From Gordionus sp. m RMFG-2023 (taxonomy: Eukaryota > Nematomorpha > Gordioida > Chordodea > Parachordodidae), in NCBI RefSeq assembly GCF_954871325.1, contig NC_088776.1, forward strand, positions 16,368,052 through 16,432,051: a DNA stretch of 64,000 bases, given 5' to 3'. Of the stretch, positions 13,140-26,219 are shown piece by piece (within the stretch, counting starts at the first letter, position 1; each line of letters begins with the position of its first letter). The position numbers and the translations under genes are program-made. The notes below the pieces were generated by a model. The model was not told where the DNA came from. It ran no database searches and worked only from the letters and a program-made list of their open reading frames with translations.

Positions 13140-13900
13140 AATACAGATGCAACTACAGTTGCGGCAATTGTAACCACTTATCTTGTAGTACAACATTCAA
13201 AGAGATACTTATCATCACAATGTTGGTAGAATCTTTTCCCCATAATATTTAACGACTCTAATATAAATGAAAACAATACTTGTAGAACAAAAATGAGCAA
13301 GGCTATCATCAATGTTTTAGGACCTAAATCCAGGAGGTCAATTCTTGACGTTTTGAAAGATGTGCATACATATGCAATTCTAACAGATGCATCTAATAAA
13401 GGAAATATTAAAATATTTCCCTTGATCCTCAGCTATTTCAACAAAATTAAGGTCGTTTATAAAATTATTAAATATTTCCCCTCAAATAGTGAAAAATCCA
13501 AAAACATAGCTAACCATATAATGAGCAGATTCGAGATTATCAATAAATTGCATGTCAGCTTTCTTATCTGATAATGCCTCAGTGAATTTGGTAAAACAGA
13601 GTGTATTTACAGAATTTTATGTTCCTAATACCCGCCATCGATAGAATTTTTAAATTTTATAAACCTTTAAAAAAATTTTTCTTAAATAAAGATTATAAAA
13701 GTGGTTCTAACATTTTGAAAATTTTTTTCAATAATGAATGGCAGAGGTATTATGAATGATTTCACATGTAAGAAATCTACCATGCTGTTAATGTGTAGTT
13801 GCAATCAGAAGAATTTTAACAAAGATTCACAAAATTATGCTGCAGATGTGTTCATCTTTACAGTTAAAAATTTACAATAAATTTTATGGCGCCAAAACTT
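13140..13900 (+). pseudogene. hAT transposase pseudogene, left copy
   Basis: Reads KMSKAII, then HTYAILTDASNKGNIKIFPL, NSEKSKNIANHIM and LHVSFL, then breaks at the same point (TCTGATAATGCCTC) where the right copy breaks. This is the N-to-middle part of a zinc-finger-type hAT transposase (ZNF862/DUF4371-like); the remainder is lost. Confidence 0.7.
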
Positions 13901-13929
13901 AATTATATTTTATTTGAAATTTAAATAAT

Positions 13930-16370
13930 CTATATTATAATTTTCCGATGTCCTAACTACGTCATCGTGACGTTATGTCATCGCTACGCCATGTCATCGC
14001 TACGTCATGTCATCGGATTTATTTTTATTTTTTTTATTTGTTGATTTTATTTTATTCATACAGATGAATGGAATTGATGGTGTACATATACCTAACATGG
14101 ATGAATTGTAAAAACAATATTCCCTCAAATTTGTAAATATGAATGAAACTTTTTATTTCATTTAATCCTTTCTTTATTTTTTATATTACCTTATCAATTT
14201 TTATCTCATATTATCAATTACACATTAATGAAATCTTTTTATACTCATATTTTTCTTTCTAACAAATAATTAAGAAGATAACCAAGTATATTTAAATATT
14301 TTTATCCTAACCTATTTATAATCTCCAATCCCTATAAATAACTCTTTCTTTATTTTTTCCCCTCCCTTAATGAATTTATTTATCACTAAATTTTATTATC
14401 TCATTCTTTTCTTTCTATCTCTATTATCTATTAACCACTATTTCTCAAAACTTATCAACTCCTTTAATTTAATTTTTATAATATAATAATTTATACCTTC
14501 TTTTTCCCCCCTTTTTTTATTTTATTTTTTAATACCTTACAATTAATTAACCTTAATCTTAATAACATTACATTCATCATATTATTTTATCACTTTTAGA
14601 ATATCTTAATAGGCTTGATAAGTCCCCCAAAATTTTTTTTGATGATAGCCCTCCAACTACTAGAAATATGCATCTAATATTGACCCATCTATTGGTTTTA
14701 CATTATTTTAATGTTTGTTTAATTTCAACAATAGTTTATTTATATTTTTGCCTGATTTCTTTATTTGTCTAGGCTAACCCTAATCCCTCACATTGCTACA
14801 AAACATGATGAATCTATTATTAAAGATAAGCAAAGAAATTAATGACGATTAAACAAACTCCTTACCCGTTCTAGAGTTACTGGTAGACAAAATAATAATG
14901 AACTACGCTTGAAATGAACTCATCTGGAGGTTTATTTTGTTTTTTTTTATCTTATGTTTTATATCTATGTTTATTTTATTTTCACCCATTTCTCCAAATG
15001 TTATTTCTATCACCACTACCACAATCCATATGCCACCTCCGCCTATTTTTTAACAAATATAAACATTTAATTCTGTACTATCATTCACTTCACTAGGAGT
15101 TAATATAAATATTACTTTATCCGATTCTCTGAGAAACTTTCATGAATATTTAGAGAGAGGAATGTTCAAACTTGAATGTACAATACGGCCAATTTCATCA
15201 ACTTTATTAATGGAAAAATATGCAGTATTTCTGTCGTGGCCTTTATAACAATACTTACGACCTTTTATGGTTGAGTTAACATTGTCGTTCATGATTCTAT
15301 TTTAAAGGGGGTTACCAATGCTGACATTGACAGAAATATCGTTTTGCGTTCATGGGCATATCATCTTTATGACATATTGTGTTTTGTACACTGCTTTGGT
15401 AATCCGTCATTACTTTCATCTACAACCCTAAATGATATAAAATTATACATTAATTATTTCCTCTCCAGACGACCGCCCAGATTTGTTTTGTCACTTTTTC
15501 TATCAAAAATTAAAATGTCAACAAGGATTTGCTCTTAATTTTATAAAATACATAATAAATATTCCTCATTATTTTTTTTAAAAATTATCCTAAATTTATA
15601 TGTCAATAAAAAAAAATATCTTAAAAAATATCTTAAAAAATATATAAATAATTTGCATATAAGTTTCATTAGTGTTTAATGGCATTTTTGTAATTTAAAT
15701 AGACAGCATTTTTTTTTACTTAACATAAAAAAATATATATCCCTTATCAAATTCTTTGACAAATAATTTCAGAAATGCAAGACATACATTAAATTTATCT
15801 GAAAAACAACAATAACCTTAAATAATAGACAACATATTTTTTAGATATAATTTTAATTAATCATATTACAAAAAAGTATAAGAGTCGGTTATTTTTATTT
15901 TATTTGTCATGATTCTCTAATAAGTGGTTGCCGAGGCCTTCCCAGTTTCCCTTAATACAGAATTTACATGTTTTTTTTCCATATTAGACTAATTGGTAAA
16001 TCAGATATTTCCCGTTTATGTGATGATATTAAAAATTTAACTATCTACCAGGCGGGAAAAAATTTTCAAAATTATAATGGGTAGGACTGGGCTTGGAACC
16101 TTAAAATTAATATTAGCTTGCACCTGACTTAAGAATATCTATTACAAATTATTAAGGGTTGAGCTGGGCTTGATAAACTTATTTAAAATTATAATATCTT
16201 GGATGCTTCTTAATATTGTGAACTTGAACCTGGCATGACATCTATCGTAAAAAATGAATAAAAATCTCATTCCCCGTCATTTTTGACAGGCTTTCTACTA
16301 GTAGAAATAAATGTTTACTGTTGTTATTAGATATTTATAAAATTCTAGCATGACATATTATATATTTGTT
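13930..16370. other. Pyrimidine-rich insert between the two hAT halves
   Basis: Starts with a short tandem array of TACGTCATGTCATCG-like units (13944-14016), then about 900 nt with strong T/C bias on plus (14.1-15.1 kb). A weak, Helitron-like reading frame occurs at 15344-15538 (YDILCFVHCFGNPSLL, then PPRFVLSLF) but I cannot support it firmly. The rest is AT-rich with no gene seen. Confidence 0.4.
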
Positions 16371-16374
16371 TAAC

Positions 16375-17880
16375 CATTAGCTCGACATCTAATGTTGGTA
16401 AAGCGATCCGATTTCTTTTCTTTTTCCAGGCAGTTCTCATCAGGCTAAAAATGCGCTCGGATGAGGCATTAGAATGAGGTAAGGAGAAGACATACTAACA
16501 TATTTTTTCCAAGCATGGGGATTTATCGTTATTACGAAAAAATTCTACCCATTTCTCCTCTGCTTTTAGACCATCTAACTAAGTATTTTGGCTAATCATA
16601 AAAAATAGATAGAATTCAATTTCCTCAAACAAGACATCAATGTCTTTAGGTATTTTTAATATATTTATTAAATTATAAAAACCATCAATTGATGGTTTCT
16701 GTTCCAAGGTCATAATATTTATACATTTGTAAATAGAGTTATTAAAATCAAATTTTGATTGTAAATATTCTAAAATTGACTTAATAAAAATATCTGCTTC
16801 ATAAAAAATGTATTAATTAGAGTATTATTTGAACATTTTAATATAATATTTTTAGCAATAGCGCCATAAAATTTATTATCAATTTTAACTGTAGAGATGA
16901 ACAGAGCTGTAGCATGATTTTGTGATTTTTTTAATAAAGAATATCTGATTGCAACTGAATATTAACTCCATGAAGTAGATTTCCTACATATGAAACGAAT
17001 CCCAAATATGCTTCTGCCATTTCTTACTCGAAAAAATTTTTCAAAATTTTAGGACAGCTTTTAAAATCTCTATTTTAGAAGTATTTTTTTAAGGGTTTGT
17101 AAAATTTTAAAATTCTATTGATATCAAATGATAACCACCTGATAGGTATATATTGCTACAACTCACACCATTCCAAGTCAGACCATCACCAACTCTTTTA
17201 ATTCATTAACACTTTTAGTTGATGGACTAAATTCGTTAAAAATTTCATCACAATTATTTCGACATCCACAGATAGTACATTCATTGCCTTCTTGCAAGAA
17301 TTATGTAGTATATGGCATATACAGCTAATTGGTATTAATTTATTATTGTGCTGCCTCAATTCGGTAACTTTGATTTTTGCCAAAATTTACAGAGGCATTA
17401 TCAGCGCAGAAAGCTCACATGCAAATCATTCACTGGATCAGCTATATTTACCATTATGTGGTTAGCTACACTGTTAGATTTTTCACTATCCGAGGAAAAA
17501 ATTTTAACAGTTTTATTGAAATGTTCTTATTCTTGTTGAAATAGCGAAGGATCGAGGGAAATGTTTTAATATTTCCCTTATTAGATGCATCTGTTAGAAT
17601 TGCATAAGGATGCCCATCTTTCAAATGGTCTAGAATTGACCTTTAGGATTCAGGTACTAAAACACTTGTGATAGCCTTGCTCATTTTTGTACTGCCACAA
17701 GTAAGGTTTGCAATTATATTGGAGTCGTTAAATAACATGAGAAAAAGATTCGACCCACATTGTAATTATATAGCTCTGTGAATGTTGAACTATATGATAG
17801 ATGTATACGATTTCCGCAAATGTAGTTGCATCTGTATTATTTATTATTTTTGAGAATATTTTTATATTGCAATCGATGTT
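16375..17880 (-). pseudogene. hAT transposase pseudogene, right copy
   Basis: The minus strand carries the same protein as the 13.1-13.9 kb copy and continues further: ADNASVNFG, LIPISCICHILHN, NVLSVDVEIIVMKF (about 17.2-17.4 kb), then the C-terminal hAT signature LPHSNASSERIFSLMRT near 16.45 kb. Several stops and frameshifts make it dead. Confidence 0.75.
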
Positions 17881-18440
17881 GATATACTCCCCTGTACTGA
17901 CTTATGAATGAAATGATGTTGATTTATTATTGGATAAAAATAAAACAGGATAGAAATAAATTTACAAACTAGACATGTTTTTCGAATAAATATTTAAAAT
18001 TTATTAAAAAAATATAAAAATAATCAATTAACGTCTCTCAAAATATTTAATATTAAAAACGTTAAAATACTATAAAAAAAATTGCGGGAGAAATTAAAAA
18101 ATTGCGGTAGATTTTTGCGGGAGATTTCTAATTGCGGTAGTTTTGCGGGAAAGAGATGTCTGAGTGTAAACTAAAAATTGCTTGAGTCTCCCGCTGATGG
18201 GGGGAGACATGGCAACCCTGGGTGGACCTGGCAAAAAAAGGTCATTATGATAGATGATGTAAAGTCAGATCTTTAAATTATGTTAAGGAGTTATAACCAA
18301 AACAAATGGGTCTACTTTATTTGGATTTCCTTGAATATTAGATTTTAACAAGGAAATGCTGCATAAGGTATCGATTAAAATGTGGTGAAAAAGACTCCAC
18401 TAATGATAATATCTATAAGTAGAGAATTGAAGTTAAAATT

Positions 18441-18668
18441 ATATTAATAATTAAGATATCAACAAAAAAACTTAATTTAATAAATCAAAATTTATACCCT
18501 GATTGATTTCTTTCGTGAACCTATTTACCATATTATAAGTTAAAATTTTCTATATAATATTATGTATCCTGCCGATTGTGCGCATAGAAGGCTGGATTCT
18601 ATTTGCCAAATCTCAAATCCTGCGTTATATTATGGCTAAGATCTTAATCGGGCCGTTTAACAAACACT
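18441..18668. repeat. Near-identical duplicate of 26557-26748
   Basis: About 190 nt from ATTAATAATTAAGATATCAA to CCTGCGTTATATTAT is shared almost base for base with 26.56-26.75 kb; CGTGAACC here is GGTGAACC there. Both are followed by a GGCTAA(A/G)ATCTTAATCGGGCC fragment of the palindromic MITE family, so a nested structure was copied together. Confidence 0.85.
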
Positions 18669-18779
18669 AGTAAAAAGAATGAATAAATAATTTTTCTTTA
18701 ATTTAATAATTTATTAACAAATTTCAAAATTTAAATAAATAAATAATTGGATGGTATCGTTTAAACAATTTTAATGTTT

Positions 18780-18850
18780 TTTAGTTTTTAAGAAGGTTTA
18801 TCTTTTAGCACCGCCTTTTCTATACTAAACACTCGTTCAATAGGTGCTAA
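18780..18850 (-). pseudogene. hAT transposase C-terminal fossil
   Basis: The minus strand reads SLAPIERVFSIEKAVLKDK, the hAT dimerisation signature (xxSxERVFS). Only about 70 nt is recognisable. Confidence 0.5.
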
Positions 18851-19849
18851 GGAGTCAAGGATTATTTTGTTTTATAATGAAGCAAAAATGTAAAATATAT
18901 AATTATAAAATAACAAGTGATATAAAAAATAAAAACAAACAAGTTGCATTAATATGTTACCTTTTAAATAATAAAGTTATTACCTGTTTTAGAAAAATTT
19001 TAAAGATAAGAATAGTAATGACGATAACTTTTGAAACACGTAGCTATACACAACTCCAAATGACTCAAAAAGCATCGAAAATTTATAGCTATGCGAAAGT
19101 AATAAACTATGCAAAATGACAGGAAAAAACGAAAAACAACGTAAAAGCTCACAAAATTAAACCAAAGGAAATTTTATTAATAAACATGTATAAATACAGA
19201 AAACCCGCCAAATGACGCAATAATCCAAAAATCAAGCTAGAAAATCACATTAAATAATAATTAGAACACCCTACGCAAATATGTATAAAATAAGCAAAGG
19301 ACAAGCAAAATGACTCAGAATGTACAAGAAAAAGGTATATATATGCAAAATGAGGTAAAAGAAATGCAAAATGCAATCAAAATGACAAAAGCAATAAAAA
19401 CCTAATAAATTGTGTGGAATTTTTGTTAACGAATATGCCCCTCGTGTGACTACGAGAGTATTTTTACACCATATTGGAATTTTATAAATAATTTATTGAA
19501 AGGAAGTAATAAAAATTTATTCCAAGCTAAGACAACAATATTTTCAAAGGGTAAATTATGCCCTATTTCATTTGCCTAAAAAAAATTATTTAGACTCAGA
19601 GATTCTTCGTCATATGTAATGTTGATTAGATATAACATATTCTACCATTATCACAATTTATCAGTTGCGTACACTAAAAATCGCTCTATTGGGGGGAGGG
19701 GGGGGGGTGCTTAAATTTTTTTAGAATTATATTAGCAGTATTTAAGAATATCTTAAGTTTTAGAAATTTAGTAGGACTAGTGACTATAATATATTGACAA
19801 TTTATAATACCCAAATTCAAATATAAATTAATTAAAAAAAGTAAAGGAG
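18851..19849. other. AT-rich DNA, no gene seen
   Basis: The 91-codon frame at 18844-19119 is lysine/isoleucine-rich and begins antisense to a hAT fossil, so I do not accept it. A poly-G tract is at about 19690-19708. Confidence 0.4.
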
Positions 19850-20072
19850 CAGTGTTGTTAAACGGCTCGTTTTGAACCGATTTTTAAAAACGGCTAACTC
19901 GATACTTCATTCAGAACAATATTACGCTAGCCTGAAGATTTTGCTCGCAGAAGGAACGAAGGTCTATACATATAATATCGAAATCTCGAGGCTTAGGCAA
20001 TATTTCTCTGGCCAAAATATTGAGTTGGCCCTTTTTAAAAATCCGCGCAAAACGAGCCGTTTCACAACACTA
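19850..20072. mobile_element. Palindromic hAT MITE, copy 3 (exact TSD)
   Basis: CAGTGTTGTTAAACGGCTCG to ACGAGCCGTTTCACAACACTA, 223 nt, with exact 8-bp duplication TAAAGGAG at 19842-19849 and 20073-20080. This copy fixes the family boundaries and its hAT assignment. The 67-aa plus ORF across it is an accident of the hairpin. Confidence 0.9.
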
Positions 20073-20080
20073 TAAAGGAG

Positions 20081-20936
20081 ATCGGGGTAAAGCGATTGAC
20101 GGGGTAACAAAGTTCACGCAAATAACTTCTTAATCCTTGGGCATAAAGACTTTAAATTTGGTGTGAGATGCCTAATTTTTACCTATATTCATCTTTTGAA
20201 ATACTTTCCCGGTTTGAAATATTTTGCTAAAAAGACGGGTTTTTACCCCAAAATTATAAAAATTACCCTATAGTTTTTTTGCTTTTAGCAGAATATATTA
20301 AGGCTAAGAATTTAAAAATTTGCATACATTTTCCTTAAAGTTAACTAGAATTCAAACAATAACTATTTGTACATAAAACCTTGGGGTAAGGTTGTTATGG
20401 GTAAAATGGTTAAAATGTCCCGTCTGATTTAAGCTGTAAAAAGATCATTTTTCGATATTAACAACTACATCATATAAAAAGATATTTTTGAGCAAAAAAG
20501 AACATAGTTTCTGTGCTATCTTGAATAAAATTTTTAAGAATAGTCATAAAGAGAAATGATTGAAATGCCCGCCGATGTGCCTAAAATGGGCACATTCAAA
20601 ATGTGATATTTTTGATATAAATTTTTATATTCCGGATAAAAGTGATGCATAGATGTCATAATTTTAATATTATGTTCAATTAAATAATAAAGCTAGGTTC
20701 AATTTCATTTTAACCACTCTACCCTGATGCTTAGCCACTTTACCCTGGGTATGGGAATGGTGAAAATGACACACTTCACATAATTAATCATACTCCTAGG
20801 ATATTATATGTAGACACTTTTTTTATTTTGTTAGAGATTTGACTAAATATAAATATATAATTTGTTCTGTTTTTAAAGTTTTAAAATATTACGGTAGAAA
20901 TGCAAAATATCAATCGTTTATCCCGGTCTCCCCTAT
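20081..20936. mobile_element. Non-coding element with GGAGATCGGGGTAAA inverted ends
   Basis: Left end GGAGATCGGGGTAAAGCG, right end TTTATCCCGGTCTCC, about 850 nt, with repeated GGGGTAA and TACCCTG motifs inside in both orientations. No ORF. It abuts the target duplication of the 19.85-kb MITE. Superfamily unresolved. Confidence 0.5.
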
Positions 20937-21639
20937 TAAATATATATATTCGGGCGTATGAATCACTATAAAACAAATATCCGGAAGAACTTTATAAAAA
21001 AATATAAATTTTTTAAGTATTTAAAATTTGATATATAAATTTAAATTATATTTAAAAATTGAATTAATAAAAAATAGTCCTAAGGGTTATTGCCTTACAA
21101 AGTATTCATGAAAAGAAATATGATGTATTAAAAAATGGGAAAAATATAATTAAACCCTGTATTGCATACTGTGTATCTCATTCCACTTACCACAAATTAT
21201 ATAATAAATATCTTATAAATAAATTTTAAATCAATTGTAGGGTGTGTATATTGACGACACAATCCATATCTTCGATTCAAATGTTAATTTGGGCTACGTG
21301 ACCTTTATATATTTTTAATTTCGCATTTTATTATATCAAATTTTTAAAAATGGCTATTTTTTTTATAAAATTGTTCTTCTCAATTTTCTACACATCGAAA
21401 AAACATAAATACGAATTTAACAAATTTCAAAACATTAAAATTAGATAAATAAAAGGTAAAAATAGAAATAAATGTTTATGAAATTATTTTATATATATAT
21501 TTATTATTTTTGATAATTATATTTTGTAATAATAACACATGGTTTTAAGCCCCATATGCAATTAAAGTTTTATTTGAGTTTTATATTTTTAGAATTATGA
21601 ATTGTGTTAACTTTCATATTCACAGTGAAGATTAAAATT

Positions 21640-23330
21640 TAAGTAAAACGTCTGATGAGGACTTTTTATCAACACAAAATAAGGATTTAGGTAAATTTAA
21701 AATTTATGCTCCTATATAATCTATAATAAGTATCTAAATTTCAATGAGACAGATGAATCAGAAGAAGAAGAGAATATCAATAATGAAAAAGAAATCGTTA
21801 GGAGAAATATGGTTTAGAAAAATTGTTTAACGAATTTTAATTATTCCAAAGTGGAAAGGATAAATTTCAAAGGTTAATAAAGCTAAAAAACTAATGGATT
21901 ATTATAATAAATATCTCAATGAAATATTACCTCTTATTGTTAATGAATCAAATTTAAATGCCACTCAATGTAACCCTAATAAACCTTTAAATCTGTACAG
22001 AGATGAATTAGAGAAATTTATAGGAATCATTTTTTTTATGTCAATTATCAAACTTCTAAGAACATATCTTTACTAGGCCTACAAGACAATCCAAGTTGGC
22101 AGATGTTATTTCTTCAATTGCTGGGAACAAATTAAATTATTCATTCATATTAATGATAATGATAATGACAAATTGATTCCATTTGGAATTGAAGGCCATG
22201 ACCCACTTTATAAAATTAGACCGCTATTAACCCTAACCAATAATGTACTTAAATCTTTATATATAGGCGAAAATATTTGCGTGGATGAGTAAATTATTCC
22301 TTACAAAAGGATGAGCAGGTTGAAGAAATATAACCCTACGAAAAAATGGAGCTATACACTCTTTTTACTATGTGGAGAGGATGGCCTTTTGCACAATTTT
22401 GAATTATATTCTGGGAAAATATTACCAGAGGAAGGATTTCCTGATGTTGGAGCAAGTGGCAATACTGTGCTCCGTTTAATTTGTTATATACCGAAGCAAA
22501 TTATATAAATTATTTTTGATAATTGGTTTTGTTCAAATTTGCAGGACTCGCTCATAAAGGGATATTTTGCGAGGCCACTGTCAGAGGTAATCGACTTCCA
22601 AATATCAACTTCCCAACAGATAAGGAGTTGAAAAAAAGGGCAAGGATTTTTTGTTTCAAAAAAAATATATATATAAAGTGGAGCTAAATCAGTGAAGTGG
22701 CCGACAATCGTGCTGTGACTTTATTAAGCATTTTGTAGGTGCACATCTACTAATAGACTGTGAAAGATGTGAAAAGGATAAAATCATGATAAAATGTCCA
22801 AATATTGCTAAAATTTATAATAAATCAATGGAGATGTAGATCTCATGGATTCACTTTATCGAATTCATACGAAATCAAGAAAAGGGTACCATAGAATTTT
22901 ATTTCATATATTTGACATGTTACTTATAAATTCATGGCTGCTATATAAACGTGATTGTAACAGTATACCAATAGTAGGCAGGGATTAGTTTGTAAAGTTT
23001 CAAAATTTCGGTGGCGGAAGTTCTTTGCAAATATGGCAAAGGCAGTTCAAACACTATACCAAAACGAAAATCAGTTCAAACACTATACCAAAACGAAAAT
23101 CAGTTCAAACTGGTTATCGGAAAAGATGTAAAAAAGGACCAGCCCAATATTTACCAAATGAAGAGGTTTGGGAAGACCTAATGGCTCATTGGCCTAAATA
23201 TAAGAATAATATAAGGGTGGAAGTAAAATGCCAGGATGCTTATTTAAAACAAAAATATCTTGCAAGAAATGTGGTATATATTTATGTTTTACGCCCAAAA
23301 ATAATTGTTTTATAGATTTATGAAAATTAA
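21640..23330 (+). pseudogene. piggyBac transposase pseudogene
   Basis: Broken plus-strand frames follow the piggyBac/PGBD order: YRDELEKFIGIIFFMSI (22.0 kb), DPLYKIRPLL (22.2 kb), ENICVDE then IPYKRMSRLKKYNPTKKW (22.3 kb), FDNWFCS (the catalytic DNxF-type block, 22.5 kb), GYFARPLSEV, and the C-terminal cysteine motif SCKKCGIYLCFTPKNNCF (about 23.25-23.31 kb, in another frame). Frameshifts and stops inactivate it. A 29-nt direct duplication (CAGTTCAAACACTATACC...) lies at 23043-23100. TTAA-flanked ends are not resolved. Confidence 0.8.
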
Positions 23331-23756
23331 AATATTTAAACATTTAATATTTGTTGTTTTTAATTAAAATTATATATGTATAGAGTTTAAAGTACAATAA
23401 AAAAAATTATTGTAAAAAAAATTATTGTAAAAAAAATTAAAATTTGTATCCTTAATTGCATAATGTGTATTTTAATACGCATACCGTTCATCTTATAAGA
23501 AATTTGGAATTTTTTTAAAAAAGTGAGCCATGATATTATCAATAGTGTCGAAAGAAAGAAAAAATCTAGTTTGGCAAAAAAAATTATTCTATAATAGTGC
23601 ATGCAATACCGAGTTAATAAGCATATTATAAATTTATAATGTGAAATTCAATCTTCTTTGGGATTAAGCTAATTTTTCAATGATTTCAACAGTGTTAGAT
23701 GTTTTTTGTTTATAAAAGAGATCGCTCAATCTATTTTCAGAATTAGTAGTTCACAT

Positions 23757-23935
23757 CATTATTGTTAAAGGGCTCGATTTAAGCCAGTTTTTGAAAACGG
23801 ATACTCAATATTTTATCCAGAAAAATATTACGCGTCTGAAGATTTTACCGGTAGATGACACAAGGGTCTGGACATTTATTAGCAAAATCTTAAGGCTTCG
23901 GCAATTTGTTACTGGCTAAAATATCCTGCTAAATC
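23757..23935. mobile_element. Palindromic hAT MITE, truncated copy
   Basis: The left arm (ATTGTTAAAGGGCTCGATTT) and core of the family are present; the right arm is lost after TGGCTAAAATATCCTG. Confidence 0.6.
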
Positions 23936-24179
23936 TATATGAAATTTTTCCCACTGTTCCTTACATACGTTCCAAGAGTATAAAAATAAGCTATTTTAGG
24001 CTATAAGCCTGACAATCAATATTGACATACTTTATTTTATTGTCAGAACCCGACTACTAACATATAATTAAAATATCTATTTCATAGCTGTTATTTCCTG
24101 ATTACATTGGTGAATATTACCTAAGCCAATTGTCGGAGTGTTCTCGGAATAAACATCCTGCCATTCTACTCAAGAATAT

Positions 24180-25580
24180 CTCGATCCACCTCTAATTTAT
24201 TACGGCAATAGAAATAATTCAATAGCATGGGCTCACGAAATTTATCAAATGCATCTTTGTTGAATTTGATGAGCTACACGCTTAAGTTCCCAATCTATTT
24301 TTGATTCTTATCATATTCTATCCTCTAACAACGTCATGTAATCTAAATCAATAAGACGAATATGATTAGCATGTTTAATATCTCGATTTGTTAATAGATA
24401 ATCGAGATGATCATTAGCTATAACATTTTCTCTACTAACCCAATCGTATTGAGCCATCTTCCAAGCCTGTCTTGTTAAAAGATTATTGGATATTTTAAGA
24501 TCTCTTTTTTTTCGCCACAGACGTAATGGTTTATGATTCATGATCAAACGAAATCTTCTCCCATATATAAAATGGTGAAACTTTTCTATCCCCAAAGCGC
24601 GAGCTTCTTAATTTATATTGGAGCGTAATGTTTCTCTGAATCCATCAGAATCCTGAATGTATATGCTATTTTTTTTATTCAAGTAAAATATGTAATAAAA
24701 CTGAACCAAACCCATATCTGAAGCGTCCATTTCAAGTACAAATGGAAGCAACATATGTCATATCTGTCTTACCGGTAGTCAATGGCCTTTTAATTTTTTT
24801 AAAATTAGTTTGCTCTATTGAGGTCCATTCCTAAGGAGCCTTATTGTTGGTCAATCAATGGAAAAGGCAGCCTTTCCATAAAGACTTTTAATAAATCTTT
24901 CATGATAATTAATCAAGCCAAGAAAGTTCTAAGCTGGTGCACATATGTGTGCGTCGGAGCTTCGCGGATGGCTTTTACTTTTTTTATGCCGGATTAATTC
25001 CTGTTTTATCAATGTTAATTTCTAAAAAGAAAGAATATCTTGTAAAAATTTTAAATTTGACAATTTTGTTTTCAAATATGACCCTTATAACCGCTTTAAA
25101 ACTGGATACCAGATGCACTTCGTCATTTTTACCTGACACAATGACATCATCAATATAAACCCCAGTCGTAAAAAAATCTTTCATCAAATTATCCTTATAT
25201 CTTTCAAAAATAGTTGGTGCATAAGGTAAACCAAATGGCATTCTTTGATATTGAAAGTATCCTTTGTGTTACAATATTTAAATAATCATGTAATTTTTTT
25301 CAACCTCCGTTTATAAATATGTAATTTTTAGATCAATAATGGTATAAGTTCGACATTAAATTTTCACGAGAAGATCATCTAGAATTGGAACGATATGATA
25401 ATTGTATAAAATGAAAAGATTAAGTGACCTTGGAATCAGCACATATCCTCCCTATTATATTTGCGGATATTTACTGTAGGGGTACTCAATTGAACATTAG
25501 TCGGATCCACAGGTTTCAGTATTTCGACACATATTAATCAATTTAATTGTTCAATAAGTTGATAAACGATACTCTTCTTG
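24180..25580 (-). pseudogene. Ty3/gypsy pol fragment (RT and RNase H)
   Basis: On minus, reading 5' to 3': PVDPTNVQLSTPTVNIRKY (25.5 kb), MPFGLPYAPTIF and VYIDDVIVSGK (RT active site with DD, 25.1-25.25 kb), FLEINIDKTGINPAK (25.0 kb), then the RNase H region EKFHHFIYGRRF and NHKPL (24.5 kb) and a QYDW..ENVIANDHLDYLL tail. Frames are broken, and integrase and LTRs are absent. The plus ORF at 24937 is a shadow. Confidence 0.8.
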
Positions 25581-26219
25581 GGATAAAAGCTCCGGGAACA
25601 TAAGTAACCTTCAAATAAATTTTCACTGTAAAATCTGGGATACATCCAGGTTTATTATTAAGGCTGGAGATAATGCTCATAGGTGGCAGAAAGTTTTGGA
25701 CCTTTATTTGCAAGATCTCGAAACTTACAAAATATTATTTTGGCTAATATCTTCTTCGGGCCTATTAAAAAATCGACCCAAATAGGGCCGTTATAGTGGC
25801 CGTATCATTAATTTTTGAAAAGTAAAGTGACGGAGGTTATTTAAAAAACAAACATAAATTACTTTAAAGAAAATAATAACGCTACTATTTTACAGAGTAA
25901 GGCGAAATGTAGCGAGTTCTATTTTTGCGTGATTTAGTAATGCCAATAATATTATAAAAATTTATATTTAACAAACTATAAATAAATCAAAATTATGAAT
26001 CTTCATCCTAAAATTAAGAAACAATAAAAATAGGCTAAAATGGCATAAATTTTAGGTTAAATGTTAGTTTCTATCTCCTTGACTTTTATATAAATATTTA
26101 AATAATTTCTGAATAATTCATCTTTGTACATGATTAGTTTGCGATGCATAGCATACTTAACATTATTGCTCCTATTTTACGAATCGAATATTTCTTTTCG
26201 AATGATATTCACGACTTTT

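Larger units (their letters stand above)
12678..18220. mobile_element. 5.5-kb head-to-head double hAT
   Basis: Begins CAGGTTGCCAGGTC and ends CATGGCAACCCTG. Flanks GGTGCACT and GGTGGACC match at 6 of 8. The left part (to about 13.9 kb) encodes transposase on plus, the right part (about 16.4-18.2 kb) on minus, and the two are inverted copies of each other. The subterminal motif GCGGGAGAAAT / ATTGCGGTAG occurs at both ends. Between them lies about 2.4 kb of unrelated pyrimidine-rich DNA. Confidence 0.7.

Noticed and set aside
15344-15538. Helitron Rep-like fragment
   Set aside because: A few residues resemble the helitron N-terminal domain, but no catalytic motif, helicase or TC..CTRR ends were found.
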